A stretch of DNA of 64,000 bases from Pseudomonas sp. KNUC1026 (GTDB taxonomy: Bacteria > Pseudomonadota > Gammaproteobacteria > Pseudomonadales > Pseudomonadaceae). Positions 19,824-28,957 of the stretch are shown piece after piece. The translations under genes and the position numbers were made by a program. The notes under the pieces are model-generated. The model searched no databases. It saw only the letters and a program-made list of their open reading frames with translations, and was not told where the DNA came from. Within the stretch, counting starts at the first letter, position 1, and the number at the start of each line of letters is the position of its first letter. Location of the stretch: assembly GCF_021650705.1 (NCBI RefSeq), contig NZ_CP087138.1, positions 4,426,001 through 4,490,000 on the forward strand, written 5' to 3'.

Positions 19824-21164
19824 ATGGACCCTTCCCCCGGTTTATCGCTGTACGCCCTGTTCGCCGACTTCGGCATGATCATCTTCGCTTTCGTCCTGGT
19901 ACTGCTCAACGGCTTCTTCGTGGCCGCCGAGTTCGCCATGGTCAAGCTGCGCGCCACCAAGGTCGAAGGCATCGCCAAGCGCCATGGCTGGCGCGGGCGC
20001 ATCCTGCGCACCGTTCACAGCCAGCTCGATGCCTACCTCTCTGCCTGCCAACTGGGCATCACCCTTGCCTCTCTGGGCCTGGGCTGGGTCGGCGAGCCGG
20101 CCTTCGCGCACCTGCTGGAGCCCGCCCTGGCGGCGGTGGGTGTGCAATCGCCGGAGGTCATCAAGGGTGCGTCGTTCTTCACCGCATTCTTCGTGATCTC
20201 CTACCTGCACATCGTGGTCGGCGAGCTGGCGCCCAAGTCCTGGGCGATTCGCAAGCCCGAGCTGCTGTCGCTGTGGACGGCAGTGCCGCTGTACCTGTTC
20301 TACTGGATGATGTACCCGGCCATCTGGCTGCTCAACGCCAGCGCCAACGCCATCCTGCGCATCGCAGGCCAGGGCGAGCCCGGGCCGCATCACGAACACC
20401 ATTACAGCCGCGACGAACTCAAGCTGATCCTGCACTCCAGCCGTGGCCAGGACCCTTCCGACCAAGGCATGCGCGTGCTCGCCTCGGCGGTGGAGATGGG
20501 CGAACTCGAAGTGGTGGACTGGGCGAACTCCCGCGAAGACCTGGTGAGCCTTGAGCACAACGCCACGTTGCCGGAGATCCTGGAGCGGTTCCGCCGCCAC
20601 AAGTACAGCCGCTTCCCGGTGTACAACAGCGACCTGGGCGAGTTCGTCGGCCTGTTGCACATCAAGGACCTGCTGCTGGAGCTCGCCGCCAAGGACTACA
20701 CGCCCGAGCGTTTCGAGCTCGATGAGCTGCTGCGCCCGGTGGAGCGTGTCTCGCGGCATATGCCGTTGTCCGCCTTGCTGGAGCAGTTTCGCCAGGGCTC
20801 GGCGCACTTCGCATTGGTCGAGGAGGCCGATGGCAAGGTGATCGGCTACCTGACCATGGAAGATGTGCTGGAAGTGCTGGTCGGCGACATCCAGGACGAG
20901 CACCGCAAGGCCGAGCGCGGCGTGCTGGCCTACCAGCCTGGCAAACTGCTGGTGCGCGGCGACACACCGCTGTTCAAGCTGGAACGCCTCCTGGGCGTTG
21001 ACCTGGACCACATCGAGGCGGAAACCCTCGCAGGGCTGGTTTACGACAGCCTCAAGCGCGTGCCCGAGGATGAGGAAGTGCTGGAGGTCGAAGGCCTGCG
21101 CATCATCATCAAGAAGATGAAAGGCCCGAAGATCGTGCTGGCCAAGGTGCTCAAGCTCGATTGA
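19824..21164 (+). CDS. CNNM/CorC-type transporter, hemolysin family (DUF21 + CBS + CorC domain)
   Basis: A 446-residue membrane protein. The DUF21/CNNM transmembrane domain spans about residues 10-200 with FFVAAEFAMVKLRATKV and LGITLASLGLGWVGEPA. A CBS pair follows (about 215-350, including SRFPVYNSD and GYLTMEDVLEVLVG), then a CorC_HlyC domain ending IIIKKMKGPKIVLAKVL. Family members are implicated in Mg2+ or Co2+ efflux; the old name hemolysin is misleading. It follows phoR on the same strand by 109 bases, the arrangement I remember in P. putida. Its cation is not deducible from the sequence. Confidence 0.88.
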   Translation: MDPSPGLSLYALFADFGMIIFAFVLVLLNGFFVAAEFAMVKLRATKVEGIAKRHGWRGRILRTVHSQLDAYLSACQLGITLASLGLGWVGEPAFAHLLEPALAAVGVQSPEVIKGASFFTAFFVISYLHIVVGELAPKSWAIRKPELLSLWTAVPLYLFYWMMYPAIWLLNASANAILRIAGQGEPGPHHEHHYSRDELKLILHSSRGQDPSDQGMRVLASAVEMGELEVVDWANSREDLVSLEHNATLPEILERFRRHKYSRFPVYNSDLGEFVGLLHIKDLLLELAAKDYTPERFELDELLRPVERVSRHMPLSALLEQFRQGSAHFALVEEADGKVIGYLTMEDVLEVLVGDIQDEHRKAERGVLAYQPGKLLVRGDTPLFKLERLLGVDLDHIEAETLAGLVYDSLKRVPEDEEVLEVEGLRIIIKKMKGPKIVLAKVLKLD

Positions 21165-22064
21165 TCAACGCTTGCCCAACGCGAAGTTGGGCAACGGCGC
21201 CACCGGCCGGTCGAACTGGTACGGGATCGACTCCAGCGCAAGGCCCGTATTGCGCTGCACCACGAAGTGCAGATGCGGGCCGGTGCTGTTGCCGGTATTG
21301 CCCGACTGGGCCAGCGCTGTGCCAACGCTCACACGCTGGCCTTCACGCACCACCACAGAACCCTGCATCAGGTGCAGGTAAACGCCCATGCTGCCGTCGT
21401 CGTGCAGGATGCGCACGAAGTTGCCTGCAGGGTTCTGCCCTCGCCCGCTCTGGCTGTTCTCCACCTTCACCACGGTGCCGGCGCGTGCGGCGATGATCGG
21501 CGTGCCCACCGGCATGGCGATGTCGAGGGCGTAGCGGCTTTTCGGCCCCGTATGGCTGTATTGGCCGTTGGCACCCTGGCTGATGTAGAAAGGCCCGCCC
21601 ACCCACGGCAATGCATAGCGATAGCCGCCGACAGCGGAGCCGGGGTCGCCGAGGAAGTAATTGAATACCGGTGTGTAGCGAAGGGGGCGGCCAGCGTCCT
21701 GGGCCGCCAGGGTGAGCAGCGTGACCTGACCACGCGCCGGGATCACCCGGCTGATGCTCGCAGGCGCCCCCGCCACATTGCCCAGGCCCTTGAAGCTCAG
21801 GCGCACCTGCACCGGCGCGAACAGATCGTTGCGCGCGGTGAAGGTCACTTTGCCCCGTGCCTTGGTTTGCTCAAGGTGAACCTGGCGCTCAAGGTGCTCG
21901 TCCATGCGGTCGTTGAACACGAACACCTGCGCGCCCTTGGTGGGCTTGTCGGTGTAGTTGGTCACGCCGTTGGCATCGACGAATTTATAGACGGTAGGCC
22001 GCGCCCCGGCCGGTTGCGCAGCGAGGGCCAGAAGAAGCAATAGCAGGGTCGGGCGAATCGGCAT
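21165..22064 (-). CDS. Secreted M23-family (LytM/DUF4124) peptidoglycan peptidase-like protein
   Basis: 299 residues. The ATG at 22064 gives a clean signal peptide (MPIRPTLLLLLLALAAQPAGA). A DUF4124-like segment (VYKFVDANGVTNYTDKP) follows, then a beta-rich linker and a C-terminal LytM domain. The zinc motif H-x-H is intact in GPHLHFVV and the catalytic YLHL histidine is present. The first ligand motif is unusual: the position equivalent to H-x3-D reads R-Y-A-L-D, although a histidine lies a few residues upstream in YSHTGPK. The aspartate is kept. It is either an active member of a variant subfamily or a degenerate LytM factor. It is convergent with the CNNM gene, with no gap. Confidence 0.82.
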   Translation of the reverse strand: MPIRPTLLLLLLALAAQPAGARPTVYKFVDANGVTNYTDKPTKGAQVFVFNDRMDEHLERQVHLEQTKARGKVTFTARNDLFAPVQVRLSFKGLGNVAGAPASISRVIPARGQVTLLTLAAQDAGRPLRYTPVFNYFLGDPGSAVGGYRYALPWVGGPFYISQGANGQYSHTGPKSRYALDIAMPVGTPIIAARAGTVVKVENSQSGRGQNPAGNFVRILHDDGSMGVYLHLMQGSVVVREGQRVSVGTALAQSGNTGNSTGPHLHFVVQRNTGLALESIPYQFDRPVAPLPNFALGKR

Positions 22065-22117
22065 GGCTATACCGCAGCAGTTGGCCCCCCGGAGCATAGC
22101 CGGGGGCCAATGCCGAG

Positions 22118-23029
22118 TCATGCCCCTGGGACGAAATGCTTCTGCGCGGTGCCGCGGGCGATCAGCCGCGACAGGTAGTCGAGCTTCTGCGCATCCTGGT
22201 CGACGAAGCGGAAGCTCAGCTGCAACCAGTCGCTATCGGGCTTGGGCTCGAAGGCCATGATGGCATGCAGATAACCATTGAGGCGCGCGGTCTCTGCGTT
22301 GTCACCCTGCTCGAGGTCGATCACTGCGTGCTCGAGCACCTGTGGCAATTGTTCGCCACGTTTGACCAGCAGCAGGGCCTCCTTGAGGCTCAGCGCTTTG
22401 ATCACCGCCTGCATCGAGCCACCGCTGGCCAGGCGCAGTTGAGCCTGCCCGCGGCCGGACGGTGCTGCCGAGGCCGCTGCCGAGGCCGCTGCCGGGGCGG
22501 GCCGAGGTGCGGCTGCAGTCGCCGGAGCTGGCGCTGCCGCACGTGGGGCGACGGCCTCGGGGCGCCCACCGGTGAGGGCACTGAGCGACTCGTTCAAGGC
22601 GCTGGTCGGCGCCGGGCGTGCGCCACCACCGAGCAGCAAGTCGAGCTTGCCCGCCCGGTGCATGGCCTTTTTGATCTTGGTCAGCAATTGCTCGTTGGTG
22701 AACGGCTTGCCCACATAATCGGAAACGCCGGCCTGAATGGCCTGCACCACGTTTTCCTTGTCGCCACGGCTGGTTACCATAATGAATGGAACGCCCTTGC
22801 CGCTCTCCTGCTGGCGAAACCAGGTCAGCAACTCGAGGCCGGACATTTCCGGCATCTCCCAATCGCACAGCACCAGGTCGAAGCTTTCCTTGGCCAGCAT
22901 GGCCTGGGCCTTGCGGCCGTTGACGGCGTCTTCGGTATGGATACCCGGAAACGCATTGCGCAGACACTTCTTCACCAGGTCGCGGATGAAGGGCGCATCA
23001 TCCACAACCAGAACACTGACCTTAGCCAT
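22118..23029 (-). CDS. Response regulator with CheY-like receiver and C-terminal unassigned domain
   Basis: 303 residues. The receiver (1-125) has VVDDAPF, the phospho-acceptor Asp56 in CDWEMPEM, TSR at the threonine position and VGKPFTNEQLL with the conserved lysine. A low-complexity Ala/Pro linker (about 140-200, AAPAPATAAAP) leads to a C-terminal domain of about 100 residues without DNA-binding features that I can recognise; the RLASGGSMQAVIKALSLKEAL segment does not identify it. No kinase gene is adjacent. Its partner and output are unknown. The M23 gene begins 53 bases downstream on the same strand. Confidence 0.8.
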   Translation of the reverse strand: MAKVSVLVVDDAPFIRDLVKKCLRNAFPGIHTEDAVNGRKAQAMLAKESFDLVLCDWEMPEMSGLELLTWFRQQESGKGVPFIMVTSRGDKENVVQAIQAGVSDYVGKPFTNEQLLTKIKKAMHRAGKLDLLLGGGARPAPTSALNESLSALTGGRPEAVAPRAAAPAPATAAAPRPAPAAASAAASAAPSGRGQAQLRLASGGSMQAVIKALSLKEALLLVKRGEQLPQVLEHAVIDLEQGDNAETARLNGYLHAIMAFEPKPDSDWLQLSFRFVDQDAQKLDYLSRLIARGTAQKHFVPGA

Positions 23030-23159
23030 CGACCACTCCTGAAGATTACCCGCCCAGCATACCGCTGCTTAATGGCCAATTGCCAAACCAACGCCAAGCC
23101 AATGCCAAAAAAAGGGATGCCGCCCGCCGGCGGAACGTCAGCCTGCGTGTGACCCAGAC

Positions 23160-23184
23160 AAAAACGCCCGGCCAAAGCCGGGCG
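23160..23184 (-). terminator. Rho-independent terminator of the pst-phoU operon
   Basis: Read on the minus strand: GCCCGGC-TTTG-GCCGGGC followed by GTTTTTG, just after the phoU stop at 23202. Strong GC stem, tetraloop and T run. Confidence 0.85.
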
Positions 23185-23201
23185 CGGGAACGCAGGCAAT
23201 C

Positions 23202-23963
23202 TCAGTTATCGCCCGCTTCAGGGGAAACATTAGCCCGTTCGGCACCGCCACGCTGAACTTCTTCGCGCATGCGCTCAAGGCCCAGATGGCGCACATCGGT
23301 GCCTTGCACCAGATAGATCACCAGCTCCGAAATGTTGCGCGCGTGATCACCGATGCGCTCCAGCGAACGCAGTACCCAGATCACGTTCAGCACGCGCGAG
23401 ATCGAGCGCGGGTCTTCCATCATGAAGGTGACCAGCTCGCGCAACGCGGACTTGTATTCGCGATCGATGGTCTTGTCGTACTGAGCCACCGACAGGGCGA
23501 GGTCGGCATCGAAGCGGGCGAACGCATCCAGCGCATCACGCACCATCGCACGTACCTGGCCGCTGATGTGGCGTACTTCCACGTAGCCACGCGGCGACTC
23601 GCCTTCTTCGCACAGCTGGATCGCGCGCCGGGCGATCTTGGTGGATTCGTCACCGATGCGCTCCAGGTCGATCACCGACTTGGAGATGCTGATGATCAGC
23701 CGCAGATCGGAAGCGGCCGGTTGGCGGCGAGCGAGGATGCGCAGGCATTCCTCGTCGATGGTGCGCTCCATCTGGTTGATCTCGTCGTCGATATCACGCA
23801 CTTGCTGGGCAAGGCCCGAATCGGCCTCGATCAGCGCGGTGACGGCGTCGTTGACCTGCTTCTCGACCAGGCCGCCCATGGCCAGCAGGTGGCTGCGAAC
23901 CTCTTCGAGCTCGGCGTTGTACTGCTGGGAGATGTGGTGGGTGAGGCTGTGCTTGTCAATCAT
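23202..23963 (-). CDS. phoU: Phosphate transport regulator PhoU
   Basis: 253 residues of all-helical PhoU, two copies of a three-helix bundle. The metal-binding E-x3-D motifs are visible: DDEINQMERTIDEE near residue 60 in the first half and DHARNISELVIYLV in the second. LRLIISISKSVIDLERIGDESTKIA matches the family core. The protein links the PstSCAB transporter to PhoR and keeps the regulon off when phosphate is sufficient. It is the last gene of the pst operon, 57 bases after pstB, followed by a strong terminator. Confidence 0.95.
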   Translation of the reverse strand: MIDKHSLTHHISQQYNAELEEVRSHLLAMGGLVEKQVNDAVTALIEADSGLAQQVRDIDDEINQMERTIDEECLRILARRQPAASDLRLIISISKSVIDLERIGDESTKIARRAIQLCEEGESPRGYVEVRHISGQVRAMVRDALDAFARFDADLALSVAQYDKTIDREYKSALRELVTFMMEDPRSISRVLNVIWVLRSLERIGDHARNISELVIYLVQGTDVRHLGLERMREEVQRGGAERANVSPEAGDN

Positions 23964-24020
23964 GATCTAAGCCCTTTGGAGCGTCCGGTGGGAGGGATAA
24001 GACAGCGTGCTGGGTTGTGT

Positions 24021-24857
24021 TCAGCCATAACGGCCGGTGATGTAGTCTTCGGTGTGCTTTTTGGCCGGGTTGGTGAACAAGGTGTCGGTATCGCCGAACT
24101 CCACCAGCCGGCCCATGTGCATGAAGGCGGTGTAGTCCGATACCCGCGCCGCCTGCTGCATGTTGTGCGTCACGATCACGATGGTGTAGCGCGATTTCAG
24201 TTCGTAGATCAGCTCTTCGACTTTCAGCGTAGAGATCGGGTCTAGCGCCGAGCATGGCTCATCGAGCAACAGCACCTGCGGCTCTACGGCGATAGTGCGG
24301 GCGATCACCAGGCGCTGCTGCTGGCCGCCCGACAAACCCAGCGCCGACTCGTGCAGGCGGTCCTTGACCTCATCCCACAGGGCCGCCCCGCGCAGCGCCC
24401 ACTCCACCGATTCATCGAGCGCGCGTTTCTTGTTCATCCCCTGCAGGCGCAGCCCATAAACCACGTTCTCATAGATGGTCTTGGGGAACGGGTTGGGCTT
24501 CTGGAACACCATGCCCACACGGCGGCGCAGCTCCGCCACGTCCTGGCCCTTGGCATAGATGTTCTGGCCTTCCAGGCATACTTCGCCGGCCACGCGGCAG
24601 TCGTCGACCAGGTCGTTCATGCGATTGAAGGTGCGCAACAGGGTGGACTTGCCGCAACCCGACGGGCCGATGAAGGCCGTCACTCGCTGGCGCGGGATGC
24701 TCAGGGAAATGTCGAACAACGCCTGGCTCTTGGCGTAATGCAGGTTCAGCCCGCTGACCTGCAAGGCGATGTTCTGCGGCTCCAGCGCCTGGCTGCGGCT
24801 GCGTCGCTGGGCCGCCAGTTCCGCGCGGCCTCGTGGGGGTTGGGTATAACGCTCCAT
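24021..24857 (-). CDS. pstB: Phosphate ABC transporter ATP-binding protein
   Basis: 278 residues. Walker A GPSGCGKST, Q-loop VFQKPNPFPKTIYENV, signature LSGGQQQRLVIART, Walker B VLLLDEPCSALDP and H-loop VIVTHNMQQAARVSDY are all present; NPFPKTIYENV is a PstB hallmark. It hydrolyses ATP to drive PstCA-mediated phosphate uptake. The N-terminal about 30 residues before the ABC fold are basic and variable. It lies between pstA (28 bases upstream) and phoU. Confidence 0.96.
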   Translation of the reverse strand: MERYTQPPRGRAELAAQRRSRSQALEPQNIALQVSGLNLHYAKSQALFDISLSIPRQRVTAFIGPSGCGKSTLLRTFNRMNDLVDDCRVAGEVCLEGQNIYAKGQDVAELRRRVGMVFQKPNPFPKTIYENVVYGLRLQGMNKKRALDESVEWALRGAALWDEVKDRLHESALGLSGGQQQRLVIARTIAVEPQVLLLDEPCSALDPISTLKVEELIYELKSRYTIVIVTHNMQQAARVSDYTAFMHMGRLVEFGDTDTLFTNPAKKHTEDYITGRYG

Positions 24858-24885
24858 GGCAACTCTCTTCGATGCCCGGGCAGCC

Positions 24886-26555
24886 TCAGCTGTCCAGTGC
24901 CTTGTACTTCTCCCGCAGGCGGTTACGAATCGCCACGGCAGACAGGTTGAGCAGCGCGATCACCAGCACCAGCAACAAGGCGGTAGCGTAGACCAGCGGC
25001 CGCGCCGCTTCGACGTTGGGGCTCTGGAAGCCCACGTCGTAGATGTGAAAACCCAGGTGCATGATCTTCTGATCCAGGTGCACATAGGGGAAATTGCCAT
25101 CGACCGGCAGTGAAGGGGCCAGCTTGACCACCCCCACCAACATCAGCGGGGCCACCTCGCCTGCGGCGCGCGCCACGGCCAGGATCATGCCGGTCATCAT
25201 CGCCGGGCTCGCCATGGGCAGCACGACCTTCCACAGGGTTTCGGCCTGGGTAGCGCCCAGCGCCAGCGAGCCTTCGCGCAGGCTGCGCGGAATACGCGCC
25301 AGGCCCTCTTCGGTAGACACGATCACCACCGGCACCGCCAGCAATGCGAGGGTGAGCGAAGCCCAGAGCAGGCCCGGCGTGCCCAGCGTCGGCGCCGGCA
25401 GTGCCTCGGGAAAGAACAGCTGGTCGAGCGAGCCGCCGACCATGTAAACGAAAAAGCCCAGGCCGAACACACCGTAGACGATGGCCGGGACACCGGCCAG
25501 GTTGTTCACCGCGATGCGGATCAGCCGGGTCACCAGATTCTGCCGCGCGTACTCGCGCAGGTAGACCGCTGCAAGCACACCGAACGGCGTCACGATAATG
25601 GCCATGATCAGAGTCATCATCACCGTGCCGAAGATGGCCGGGAAAACACCACCCTCGGTATTGGCCTCTCGTGGCCCGGTACTGAGGAACTCCCAAAGCT
25701 TGGTGAAGTAAAAACCCGTTTTGTCCCACACGCCCATGCCGTTGGGCTGATAGGCATGCACCACTTGGCCGAGGTTGACCGTTACGGCTTTGCCGCCGGC
25801 CTCGGCCAGGGTGATGCTGTCGCGCTCGATCTGCTGGCGCAAGGTGTTGAGATGCGCCTCGACCTGTTGATAACTGGCCTTGAGCTCAGCCTCACGCGCT
25901 TCGCGGTCGGCCTGCGCTGATGCGTTGTGCTCGCCTTGCAACTGGTCCTTGCGCGCCTGCAGGCGCAAGCGCTCAAGCTGGTGGTTGATCGCGCTGATGT
26001 CCTTGCCCTGCAAGCGGTCGAGGTCAGCCTGCAACTGCTGCACACGCAGCAAACGCGGCTGCAGGGCGGCCCAGGCATCATTGCCTTGGGCTACGACCCG
26101 GCCATCCTCGCGCACGTCCATCAGCCGGCCGTAGAAGTTGCCCCATTCCCGCCGCTCCAATGCCACCAGGTCGGCGGGCGCCTGCGGTGCCTTCAGCCAA
26201 TCGGCGATCACCCAGACGAAATCACTGCCGTAGACGTCGCGGTTGCCCACCTTGAGCAGCTCGCGGGTCATCATCGGCGGGCCATCGGCGCTCACCGGCA
26301 AGCCATTGGCCTGCAGCCGCTCGCGCGGCACGTCTTCACGCTGTACCACCTCGCCCACCAGCACCTGCGCCGGCAGGCCCGGCACCTGATAACTCGCTTG
26401 CTGAAGGTCGGCAGGCCAGAAATGCCCCAGGCCGCGTACTGCAATCACCAGCAGCAGGCCGACGGTCATGATGACGGCAGCCGAGACGGCGCCGGCGCTG
26501 AGCCACACCGCTGGCGCGCCACTGCTGACCCAACCGGTAATGTCTGTTTCTTCAC
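24886..26555 (-). CDS. pstA: Phosphate ABC transporter permease PstA, N-terminal frameshift
   Basis: Inner-membrane permease of the long Pseudomonas type. The C-terminal permease domain is complete, with the EAA-like segment RSLREGSLALGATQAETLWKVVLP and several membrane spans. Between the first membrane helix and the permease domain is a long periplasmic, partly coiled-coil insert (Q/E/R-rich, about residues 150-250). An open frame begins at the GTG at 26508, but a better N-terminus starts at the GTG at 26555 (MKKQTLP) and needs one extra base near 26534 in a GG run to continue as GWVSSGAPAVWLSAG. With that base the protein has 556 residues, the length I remember for P. putida PstA. It lies 14 bases after pstC. 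Confidence 0.88.
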
Positions 26556-26569
26556 CCTGCCTACCTTGA

Positions 26570-28855
26570 TCACAGCGAGGAGTACTTCTTGCGAAGACGC
26601 TGGCGGATCACCTCGGCCAGGGTGTTCATCACGAAGGTGAACAGCAGCAACACCAACGCTGCCAGGAACAGCACCCGATAGTGGCTGGAGCCCACCTCAG
26701 CCTCGGGCATTTCGACGGCCACGTTGGCCGCCAGGGTACGCATGCCTTCGAACAGGTTCATGTCCATGATCGGCGTGTTGCCGGTGGCCATCAGCACGAT
26801 CATGGTTTCACCGACCGCGCGGCCCAGGCCGATCATCAGCGCCGAGAAAATACCGGGGCTCGCGGTGAGGATCACTACACGCGTGAGCGTTTGCCAGGGC
26901 GTAGCGCCCAGTGCGAGCGAGCCGTGGGTAAGGCCGCGTGGCACGCTGAAGATGGCGTCTTCGGCGATCGAGTAGATGTTGGGGATCACCGCAAAGCCCA
27001 TCGCCAGGCCCACCACCAACGCGTTGCGCTGGTCGAAGCCAAGGCCCAGATAAGTCCCCACCCACTGGCGCATGTCGCCATCGAACAGCAGGGTTTCGAG
27101 GCGCGGGCTCAGCCACAGCGACAACCCGGCCACCCCGAGAATGACTGGAATCAGAACCGCACTCTCCCAGCCAGGCTTCAGGCTCAGCCGCCAATCGGCC
27201 GGCAGGCGACTCCAGCACCAGCCTGCGAGCACAATGCCCACAGGCGTAAACAGCAACAGCGCAAATATGCCGGGCAGGTGCCCTTCGACGTAGGGCGCCA
27301 GGAACAGCCCGGCGATAAAGCCCAGGATCACCGTGGGCATCGCCTCCATCATCTCGATCACCGGCTTGACCTTGCGGCGCATGGGCGCGGCCATGAAATA
27401 GGCGGTGTAGATAGCGGCCGAGATGGCCAGCGGCGCAGCCAGCAGCATGGCGTAGAACGCAGCCTTCAGGGTGCCGAAGGTCAGCGGCGCAAGGCTCAGC
27501 TTGGGCTCGAAATCACTGTTGGCGGCGGTCGACTGCCAGACGTACTCGGGCTTGTCGTAGTTCTCGTACCACACCTTGTCCCAGAGCGCGCTCCAGGACA
27601 CCTCCGGGTGCGGGTTGTGCAATGCGAAAGGGAACCAGCGGCCCTGCTCTTCGACCAGCACGTGGTCGGCCCGCGGCGACAGCGCCAGCGCTTCGCCGTG
27701 GCGCACCACCTGCTGGGTCAGCAGTGTGCGGTGTGCTGTGCTGTGGAACACTCCAAGCACGCCGTCGCGGTCCAGGGCAATGAAGCCCTTGCGGCGCTCT
27801 TCGGCACGGATGAAATCGATGGGCGCATCGCCGAGCTTGAAGTCGCGGATGTGGTTCAGCCGCGGCTCGCCGTCTACGTCCCGGGCCATGAACCATTGGC
27901 TGATGACGCCTTTGGAGGTGCCGATCATCAAGGAGGTGCCGCCCACCAGCTGGCGGCTGGCGGTCACTTCCGACTTGCCATCTTCGAGCAGCTTGTAGCG
28001 GCCATTGAGGCTGCGCTTGCGAAGGTCGAATACATCCGCCTGAGCGCGCCCGTTGAGTACGTAGAGCCATTGCTGGCGCGGGTCGAGAAACAGGGCTTTG
28101 GCCGGCTCGGCCATTTGCGGGAGCACGATATTGGCCTGCTCGCGGCGGGTTTGCCCGGCCAGATTGTCTTCGCGCTCGGCCACCGACAGCACGCTGAGCG
28201 TGGCGCCGCTTGAGGCAGCGATCAGCAGCGTGGTGTCCGATACGGTGATCGCTACGTTTTCCAACGGTTGGCCTTGGGTGTCCACTGTCAGTGGGGCCCT
28301 GCCGTAGGGAAACTCAAGCACCGGGCTGACCGTCTTGACGTTATCCGGGTACTCCAGCTTGTAGCTGCTGCGCATTACCAACGCCTCGCCGTTGGAAAGG
28401 CCCGCAACCAACCATGGCGTACCCGGCTGGCCCTTGGCGACCGAAACCAAGTGCGTGCCCGCAGGCACCGGCAGGGTGATGCGCTGCAGCGGCGCACCGC
28501 TTTGCGTATTGAAGAACACTGCCTCGCCCTGGCTCGATACCCGCAGCCCGACGAGGTTCTGTTCCTCGACGGTGAGCAACAGCGGCTTGCCGCTGTCCTT
28601 GAGCCAGGCAGGCGCCACCATGGGCTGAGCGCTGAGGCTGGCTCCCTGGAACAGGGGCAGCACGACCCATGCGAGGTAAAAGAAGATCAGAGTGACCGCC
28701 GCCAGAACACTCAGGCCGCCTACCAGCACATAGCCCCGCGTCAGCCGGTCGACCCACGCGCGCAGCCGGCGCTTGCGGCGAAACGCCGGCGCATTGAAGT
28801 CGATGCGGGGCGCCGGGTAGCCGGGCGCCACCGGTGGAGGGGTCAGGTCGTTCAT
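26570..28855 (-). CDS. pstC: Phosphate ABC transporter permease PstC, long form
   Basis: 761 residues, much longer than E. coli PstC, as is usual in Pseudomonas. One membrane helix near residues 45-70 precedes a periplasmic beta-propeller-like insert of about 350 residues. The permease domain follows, with RKVKPVIEMMEAMPTVILGF and SVPRGLTHGSLALGATPWQTLTRVV as EAA loop. The ATG at 28855 (MNDLTPPPVAPG) is preferred to one two codons upstream. It pairs with PstA to form the channel. A candidate Pho box lies just upstream, so it may be transcribed separately from pstS. Confidence 0.93.
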   Translation of the reverse strand: MNDLTPPPVAPGYPAPRIDFNAPAFRRKRRLRAWVDRLTRGYVLVGGLSVLAAVTLIFFYLAWVVLPLFQGASLSAQPMVAPAWLKDSGKPLLLTVEEQNLVGLRVSSQGEAVFFNTQSGAPLQRITLPVPAGTHLVSVAKGQPGTPWLVAGLSNGEALVMRSSYKLEYPDNVKTVSPVLEFPYGRAPLTVDTQGQPLENVAITVSDTTLLIAASSGATLSVLSVAEREDNLAGQTRREQANIVLPQMAEPAKALFLDPRQQWLYVLNGRAQADVFDLRKRSLNGRYKLLEDGKSEVTASRQLVGGTSLMIGTSKGVISQWFMARDVDGEPRLNHIRDFKLGDAPIDFIRAEERRKGFIALDRDGVLGVFHSTAHRTLLTQQVVRHGEALALSPRADHVLVEEQGRWFPFALHNPHPEVSWSALWDKVWYENYDKPEYVWQSTAANSDFEPKLSLAPLTFGTLKAAFYAMLLAAPLAISAAIYTAYFMAAPMRRKVKPVIEMMEAMPTVILGFIAGLFLAPYVEGHLPGIFALLLFTPVGIVLAGWCWSRLPADWRLSLKPGWESAVLIPVILGVAGLSLWLSPRLETLLFDGDMRQWVGTYLGLGFDQRNALVVGLAMGFAVIPNIYSIAEDAIFSVPRGLTHGSLALGATPWQTLTRVVILTASPGIFSALMIGLGRAVGETMIVLMATGNTPIMDMNLFEGMRTLAANVAVEMPEAEVGSSHYRVLFLAALVLLLFTFVMNTLAEVIRQRLRKKYSSL

Positions 28856-28877
28856 CCGCACACCCTAACGGCGTCAT

Positions 28878-28895
28878 GTGACAGAAAGATTACAT
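28878..28895 (-). promoter_or_regulatory. Candidate Pho box upstream of pstC
   Basis: On the minus strand ATGTAAT-CTTT-CTGTCAC, 5/7 and 6/7 to the PhoB repeat with the correct 4-base spacer, about 20 bases before the pstC start. It is close to the start codon, so the site could serve a short-leader promoter or be fortuitous. Confidence 0.45.
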
Positions 28896-28911
28896 CGATC
28901 AGGCATGCCAA

Positions 28912-28941
28912 ACCCCCGTCGGCGCTAGGCGAAACGGGGGT
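28912..28941 (-). terminator. Hairpin between pstS and pstC
   Basis: ACCCCCGT and ACGGGGGT pair perfectly around a 14-base loop, directly downstream of the pstS stop, with only TTTGG following on the minus strand. It suits partial termination or transcript protection that would keep pstS more abundant than pstCAB; this role is inferred. Confidence 0.5.
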
Positions 28942-28957
28942 CGGGCGTTGCCTGCCG

